Source: Sequoia sempervirens (lineage: Eukaryota > Streptophyta > Pinopsida > Cupressales > Cupressaceae). From it: 64,000 nt of DNA. The stretch's first letter is position 1, and the number at the start of each line of letters is the position of its first letter. Made by a program: the position numbers and the translations under genes. The stretch covers positions 697,298,197 through 697,362,196 of the forward strand of contig VDFB02270651.1 in the NCBI GenBank assembly GCA_007258455.2. Direction: 5' to 3'. This document shows, one piece after another, positions 58,036 to 64,000 of the stretch. The notes beneath the pieces were generated by a model. The model saw nothing but the letters and a program-made list of their open reading frames with translations, did no database searches and had not been told where the DNA came from.

Positions 58036-58930
58036 GATATGGATGACATGCCTTAAGTTGGCTCGCCTGTGATATACTCATTCATGATGTAGCTCAATTC
58101 AGAAACATATGACTTGGTATAGGGATTTTCAAGTTGGCTCTCATGTCTTCTTTCATTTATCATTGGCTAATATAAATTAATTTCTCATAGTGATGGTGTA
58201 GAAATCACTTTAAAGTGGGGGCACACATCAATGACATCTTTTTGAAAAAATTTCATGGCGTGATTTTTCCTTTTTCTTGTGATGTGTCCTCTTCTTGGTG
58301 GTTTCATTGGGTTTGATGTCGAGTCCAAGAGTGTATGATCTACTAACATGGCATGATGTGAATGAGGCATCCCATTGGCGAAAATATAAAACTTTTGAAG
58401 TTTCCTCTCTTGGAGACATTAGGCACAATGCTCCCTCAGAAGAAGACCTTACATGAACAAAGCAAAACCCCTGTTAACAAATTTTTTACATGGCATTCAA
58501 AATAATTTACAAAAGCATTCTCATTGTGGTGCCTTATCAAAGTTATTAGGAGGATAACTTTGGTATGGTTTGTATAATGGGAAGCTGACACATTGGCATG
58601 ACTTTCTCACTAAACCACTTCTTTGGGACAACTCACCTCGTGGATGATCTGATATTCTATGGCCCCAAAGTGAGTGCATCTTTGATCCACCTCATTTTAT
58701 TTGTTTCTTTTAGTTCTTGACATTACATGATCACTTATCTTGTTTTATTGCAAATAATTCACCTTGTTAGTGTCCTTTTGTGTTTATATTGGTTTGACTT
58801 AGGATCTTGGATCCTAGGGGCTTCATTGTTGCCTCGCTCTTTGCCATCCTTTTTCATCTACATTGGTACAATTGGACCCCTCTTGAATGTTTACTTTAGT
58901 GTGAGCTTGAAGAAAGTTCATCCTCTCACT
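58036..58930 (+). other. Non-coding 3' region of the outer element
   Basis: It is homologous in patches to 52880-54597 of the inner element, for example CATATGACTTGG with ATAGGG...TCAAGTTGGCTCTCATGTCTT. No coding. Confidence 0.6.
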
Positions 58931-58945
58931 AAAGTGGGGGCTAAA
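58931..58945 (+). promoter_or_regulatory. Polypurine tract of the outer element
   Basis: AAAGTGGGGGCTAAA lies directly before the 3' LTR start TGTAGTG. Confidence 0.9.
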
Positions 58946-60524
58946 TGTAGTGTAGAAAAAAGTGCACCTTGCTTAATTCAAGATAAATTAGACTTAATGT
59001 TGCCTCGATCTACTGTTGTGAGGTGTTTTACTCATCCACATTTAGTCATGGGCTCTTTTTAAGCTAAATTAACTTAGCTCTGCCCTAATTTAATGTTGTA
59101 AAATGTATTTATTTACATCTTCACATTAAATTTTGGAGGCTTGAAATCAAGTGGACCTAATCTAGTGTTGCAATGTTTTCTACACATTCACATGGGATTT
59201 AGGACCCTTCTAAGCTAAATAGACCCAATTTTTCCTTAATTTAGTGTTGTAAAGTGTATTTATTTACACTTTCACATTGGATTTTTGGGACTTTTGCATT
59301 TATGACCTTTATATCATCATTAATAGGCCCATATGACCCCATATTGTGCATCCCAAGACATATTTTGATCACAAACCTAGAAAAATCAGCATAAAAGCTT
59401 AAAATCTTCACCCCTCGACACTTTAGGACCAAAAATAGCCCCTATGGGACCCATTCACCACCTTGGTTGAATGAGTCCCATCTAGGTGGGACTCATTTTC
59501 CCAGGATGGTTAATGAGTCCCATTTAGCCTATTTTTGAGGTTATGAGTAGGAAAAGTAGGTTTTCAATTCAATTTTTTCCCATGTCAGCCTTAGGGATCA
59601 AATTAACGGTCATGTGAGTACATTTCCTAAATAAAAAAGCTTTGAAATCCTCATTTCATCCAAGTATCATGAATTCAAGTTGTTAAGTCAAGCATTCCAA
59701 GTCTTCACTAGGTCATAGAGATAGCATTCAAGATCAATTCTAAGGCATTCAAGAGCAAGATTCTTCATCAATTGTTGTAGAAACTCAAGATCCATCATCA
59801 TGATCTAGGTGTTTTGAAGGCTTGGAGATCATTGAAGATTAGGTTTCAAACTTGTTGGATTTGTCTACCTATTGGCAAGGTCAAAATCTTCACAAAATGT
59901 CATTTACAGTCCCAAAAATCAAGGTTTCAGATTTGGACACTTGGAGGTACATATTGATTAGATTGAGAAGAGAAAATTTAGACTTTGAATTTCCAGAAAA
60001 ACCAAACTGGACTCATTCACCACAAGTGGCGAATGAGTCCCATTGTGGGTGTTTTTCAGAGTTTTTTTGCAGATTTGGATACCCATTTGCCTAAAACCTA
60101 CTTTTGTGCAGAAATCCAGAGCTAGGAATGATTTACCCAAAATGGCAAATGAGTCCCACCAGGCCTAAGAAGTAGCAATTTCAGGATTTCAGAGCTCCAT
60201 TCCTTCTATTTCCAGATTCTAGGTGTACACTTTTAGTTTCATATCTATCTGTTACATTTTGTTCACTTTCTTAGGTCATTTAGAGTCATTTTGTATATCA
60301 CACTTTGTTTTCCAATTCATTATCTTTTCCAAGTTTACACTTGTTGGTGAACCCCTCATTAGTTATCATTCAATCCCTAGAACCTTCCCTTTGTCAGATT
60401 TCAATCTCCTTTGCATTGAAATCTCAAGGGTTTGTTCTTGAGTGAAAGGTTGAAGAATTGGTCTTTCTCCTTTTAGGTCTAAAATCCTAGAAGTGAAAGG
60501 AAGCACCAATTTTTCATCATTTCA
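58946..60524 (+). repeat. 3' LTR of the outer element (1579 bp)
   Basis: It starts TGTAGTGTAG and ends CATCATTTCA. Compared with the 5' LTR it carries one extra palindromic module (59446-59480 followed by 59487-59522), besides those at 60008-60042 and 60127-60160. Its TATA region is degraded to CTAAATAAA. Confidence 0.93.
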
Positions 60525-60970
60525 CAATAATAGAGATTTTACAAATTTTTAAAAATATTCGAATGCCAAGAAAAAATATTTTCTAACACCTTTACATATT
60601 TTTTCAAATATAGAAAACATAGATTTAAATGTGATACCTTCAAATACTATTTCTAGAACTTAAAAATAAATGTATTTCCAAAATTTAGGCACCTCAAAGA
60701 AAATACATAGAACACCTTCTAGAATTTGAACACTTTCAATCAAATACACATAATAACTTTTGATAATTTAAACATCTAAAAGAAAATAACAGATATTAAA
60801 AATTCAAAATTCAATCTTGAACTCCAAAGTTTACCTCCTCTTTGATGCAATATCCCTTGGTTGTTTCCATGTTATCTCAAATTGTTTTCCATAAACTAGG
60901 CCAAGATCTAAGCTTCTACATATAGAGAACACTCAAGAAAGGAATTTAAACCAATATTCTAACTTAGACC
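60525..60970 (-). other. Leader of the minus-strand Copia element, far part
   Basis: AT-rich sequence without ORFs. It is contiguous with 45000-45657 once the outer element is removed. Confidence 0.45.
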
Positions 60971-60982
60971 GACCTAATACCA
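60971..60982 (-). promoter_or_regulatory. Probable Copia primer-binding site
   Basis: The minus strand reads TGGTATTAGGTC, close to the initiator-tRNA-Met site TGGTATCAGAGC used by many plant Copia elements. The adjoining minus-strand sequence ends in CA, as expected for an LTR end at 60983. Confidence 0.55.
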
Positions 60983-62350
60983 TGAAAATGGAGCAGTGAT
61001 AACTAAGTAGAATACAAGCATTGAATCAATAAAAGACGAGATCGCAGGTAAAATTGATATATTTACATTCATTAATTGATGTGTATATAAAATATTTTTG
61101 AGAAAATCAACTTCAAAAACCTGGAAAGAACTTGGTTTGTTCAAAACTCATAACAAGATAAGATATAAAGACCTATCTTACTACCAACTTACCACCTAAG
61201 CAAGTGGATAACTTAAATATGCAAAATAAATGGAATAAATAATGGTAAAAAAATGAATTTTACACCAACAAAAAAAGAGTTAGTTAATATATATTTAATG
61301 TGATTTTCAACTAAATTAGTTATCAAGAAATTGAATTACTTACTCTATCCAAGTTAATATGTAGAAAATTGATGTAAATGATAAGTTGAATTTATAAAGA
61401 GAAAACTTGGAAGACTATAAAACAAATTATGACATTAGCTATATAAGTTATAGGTGTGTATATCTTTTTTGTAATTTGTGAACTAGATAAAGTAGATACC
61501 TTATAGAATGTTCTACATGTGCCAATCAAACAATGTAATAAATTTGTATTTTTTGACAACTTTCTTGGTTTTTCCAACTGATATCCACAATTCTTTAAAG
61601 AACAACCATTCTATTGCTTAATAATTGTAGTGAGTTGGCTAATAAAAAAGGATTTCAAGAATTCTTTTACACTTTAGGATTTGCAAAACCTAGGCATGTA
61701 TACCTTTGAACAAAATCTCAAAACAAGTGGTAATGCACATAAGACACTAAAATAGAAGATACATTATCATACATTCAAACATGTACTTGTGAAGTTTGAT
61801 ACAATAATAGTTTGTATTCTTTGTAAAATTTAATTTTTCAACCATGATAACAATAAATAATTACTATAATTAAATATGTATTAAAATATTTTATTGTGAA
61901 TGGTCTTTGACATATGAATAACATATTTTCTAGGATTTATACATTAAACCATTGGTAATAGAGTCATAATATCCTACAAATGACTTCTAACTAAAAGTAG
62001 AAAAGAAAGAATGGATGTATTCAATATTATTTCCTTACAATAATATATCCTATACTAATATTGATTCCAATTCTATTTAACTGTGAGACCTCACCTTTTC
62101 GTGATCCTATTCACTCCATGTGTCCTTAATGATATCATATTTTCTAGTTTGATGCATTGTATGCTTCTATGATTAGACATTATGTTGGAGTTATCATGTG
62201 TTATGTTCCAAACTTACTCTATGTCCCTTGATGTTATCGGACTCATACTAGATATTTTCATGTGTTACAATATTTTAATGAATGATAGTTGTTTCCTATG
62301 TGTTGATGATGATTTTACTCACAACAAACAGGGCGAATAAATTATTCACT
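60983..62350 (-). repeat. Probable 5' LTR of the Copia element (outer limit unknown)
   Basis: It starts on the plus strand with TG (CA on the element strand) directly beside the primer-binding site. A minus-strand TATA-like TTTATAAATTC lies near 61390-61400. I could not identify the far end, and the limit given is nominal. Confidence 0.35.
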
Positions 62351-64000
62351 GACAAGACCACAAAGAGCCTATCCTTCTTGAAAGATATGGAACAAAGACA
62401 ACCTAAATGGAAATTCTGCATTTAACGGGAAAAAGATTGGCTTTCATTCAATCCCAAGTCTACAATAACCAGGTCATGGTTGCACTAGGGTTGCTCTCAG
62501 GTACTGATGTGATATTTTTGTTAATCTCAAAGGGACTACGTTTATGAACTAAATATTTTAAGCATTGAATTTTCAATTGGATCATTAGGTTCAAGCATCA
62601 TGAAATTGAAAAATTTACTGTAACATTTCATTAACATCACAAATACTTTGCTATCACTTAAGTAGATTTAGCATTAAGCATTCAAAAATTTTATGGAAAA
62701 AAAATATTTTCAATAAAATTTCATCCATTCATTCAAATTTTGGAATATTTTTAAGAATCTAAACAACTACTGCAAAATAAAGCATAAAAAAGTATTGAAA
62801 AATTAAAAGTTTCTCTCGTTTATTCTCCATGGATGCCCCAAAGAATCAATTAAAATAGAGCAAACTATTTTATACTTCACCAGATTGCTTCACAACTACA
62901 TATAAAATGGTGCAAGCTTTTAAAGAGAGGGGTTTGATTTTTGGACACCGAGTAGGTTTTGTATGCACCCTTAAATGGTGCAGCATACAGTCTTGTTTGA
63001 CTGAACTAACAAAACTAGTTACAAAAGATCCTAAGATAGGTATCTATCTAATAATCTCTAATATTAATCAATATCTACATGCATACAAATTTTTACGTTA
63101 GAATGGTTCAGAAAATAGGAAAAAAGAACAAAACTTAAAAGTTTATGCTCCTCCGACATCCACAAATTTTGAACTTAAAAAAATAAAATAGGGATCCTCT
63201 GGCCTTTTATAGAACACAAGACTTAGAAAGGATAAGAAAAATACATGAGAGGAAATCCAAGGGACCAATCTCATCAAGGCACATGGAATGTAGTGACCAA
63301 TAGGAGAATTGTAATCAAAGTCAATGGAAGTCAACTCTAATTACACATTGAAGCTCTTCGGGTGATAATCTTTAATCATCAAGGTTCTTTCTTGAACCAA
63401 ACAAATCCACTCAAACAAAATATAGGAACTTCCCATAAAAATAGAGTGATCGGGGGGATGTATAATTCCTATATATTAGGCTCCTCGATTTGAACATTCT
63501 AGGAATGAGCTACCACTAGAATAAATACACTTCTATAATGCATTCTTGAACTCCAACATCCCGGGATTCCAGTATCTAGCACATCTTTATAACAAACTCC
63601 ATGCCAACATGAGCTTTTAAAGTGCATCAATGAACCTAGTAACATGATCATATTTGTTCACAAATACAATTTTCCTGACTGTCCATACCCAAAATTTGCA
63701 TCACAATCTGCATCTCCTGCAATCACAATTTTCACACATTAAATCCCTTTAAAAGAAAGAAAAACATTTGTAACATCTCATGTAAATAAAACCATTATTC
63801 AAATGTTCATATAAAATTTATGTAATTAACATGATTTTGAGCATAACATAAATCCTCACATATATACTGGATTACCAGAATCATTAGATAAACTTAAAAT
63901 TTTTAGCATTTTCACTTCACATTACAACCCAGTATTCATATTTACCCCCTAACTTTCTCGGACCACGGTTATACTAGAACTCCACCATATTGGGCTCTTT
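62351..64000. other. Unrecognised AT-rich sequence to the window end
   Basis: No coding or element termini are seen. Short open frames here have no domain and no coding-like composition. Confidence 0.5.

Larger units (their letters stand above)
45653..60529 (+). mobile_element. Outer LTR retrotransposon with nested insertions (TSD CAATA)
   Basis: The LTRs at 45658-47245 and 58946-60524 are clear copies of each other. The element is flanked by the 5 bp duplication CAATA at 45653-45657 and 60525-60529. A polypurine tract precedes the right LTR, fixing plus orientation. The internal region, once the nested elements at 48796-56856 are removed, is about 3.6 kb with only gag-like peptide relics and no RT, RNase H or integrase. 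It therefore looks non-autonomous. It is inserted in the leader of the minus-strand Copia element. Confidence 0.93.

Overview
This 64 kb window is transposon-dominated nuclear DNA from a large-genome seed plant. A gymnosperm (conifer-like) source is my inference. It rests on one recognisable host gene in 64 kb, deeply nested and decayed LTR retrotransposons, long telomere-like interstitial arrays, and a Tat-type Gypsy element. No bacterial operons, CRISPR arrays, rRNA genes or functional tRNA genes are visible.

Layout, left to right. (1) 1-11902 is a Ty3/Gypsy retrotransposon of Tat type, lacking only its 5' end. In order it has a glutamine-rich gag with a zinc-knuckle relic, a protease, a G-patch, reverse transcriptase, RNase H, a second archaeal-type RNase H, integrase, a 3.9 kb 3' region holding an antisense ORF relic, a polypurine tract and a 1285 bp 3' LTR. 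It is inserted inside a copy of a terminal-inverted-repeat (TIR) element whose right end follows at 11903-12147. (2) 12449-19420 holds two LINE fragments and a broken ORF of unknown family, split by a second, nearly complete copy of the same TIR element (17547-18525). (3) 22306-22911 is the only likely host gene, an intronless AP2/ERF (DREB-like) transcription factor with a shortened AP2 domain. (4) 24075-24932 is a solo LTR with a 5 bp target-site duplication. (5) 26140-42330 is bounded by inverted copies of one compound repeat: a unique head, then a CT tract, then a telomere-like array. Between them lie GA-rich satellite, a tRNA-derived SINE, an LTR-like promoter and unrecognised sequence. 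(6) 43600-44936 is a minus-strand Ty1/Copia gag-protease relic; its probable primer-binding site lies far away at 60971-60982. (7) Between them, 45658-60524 is a four-level nest: an outer LTR element (TSD CAATA), inside it a TIR DNA element (48796-56856), inside that an inner LTR element (TSD AATTA, 48972-56228), inside that a small TIR element (52957-53620). (8) 60525-64000 is the Copia leader, a probable LTR and AT-rich sequence without genes.

There is no cooperating pathway. The genes are mobile-element proteins, nearly all broken by stop codons, plus one transcription factor. The two nested LTR elements carry only gag-like fragments and no pol, so they probably relied on proteins supplied by other elements. 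They share a zinc knuckle of the same spacing and similar polypurine tracts with the Tat element. Both LTR families also carry the same short palindromic module in matching positions, which is the most unusual structure here together with the inverted telomere-like arms.
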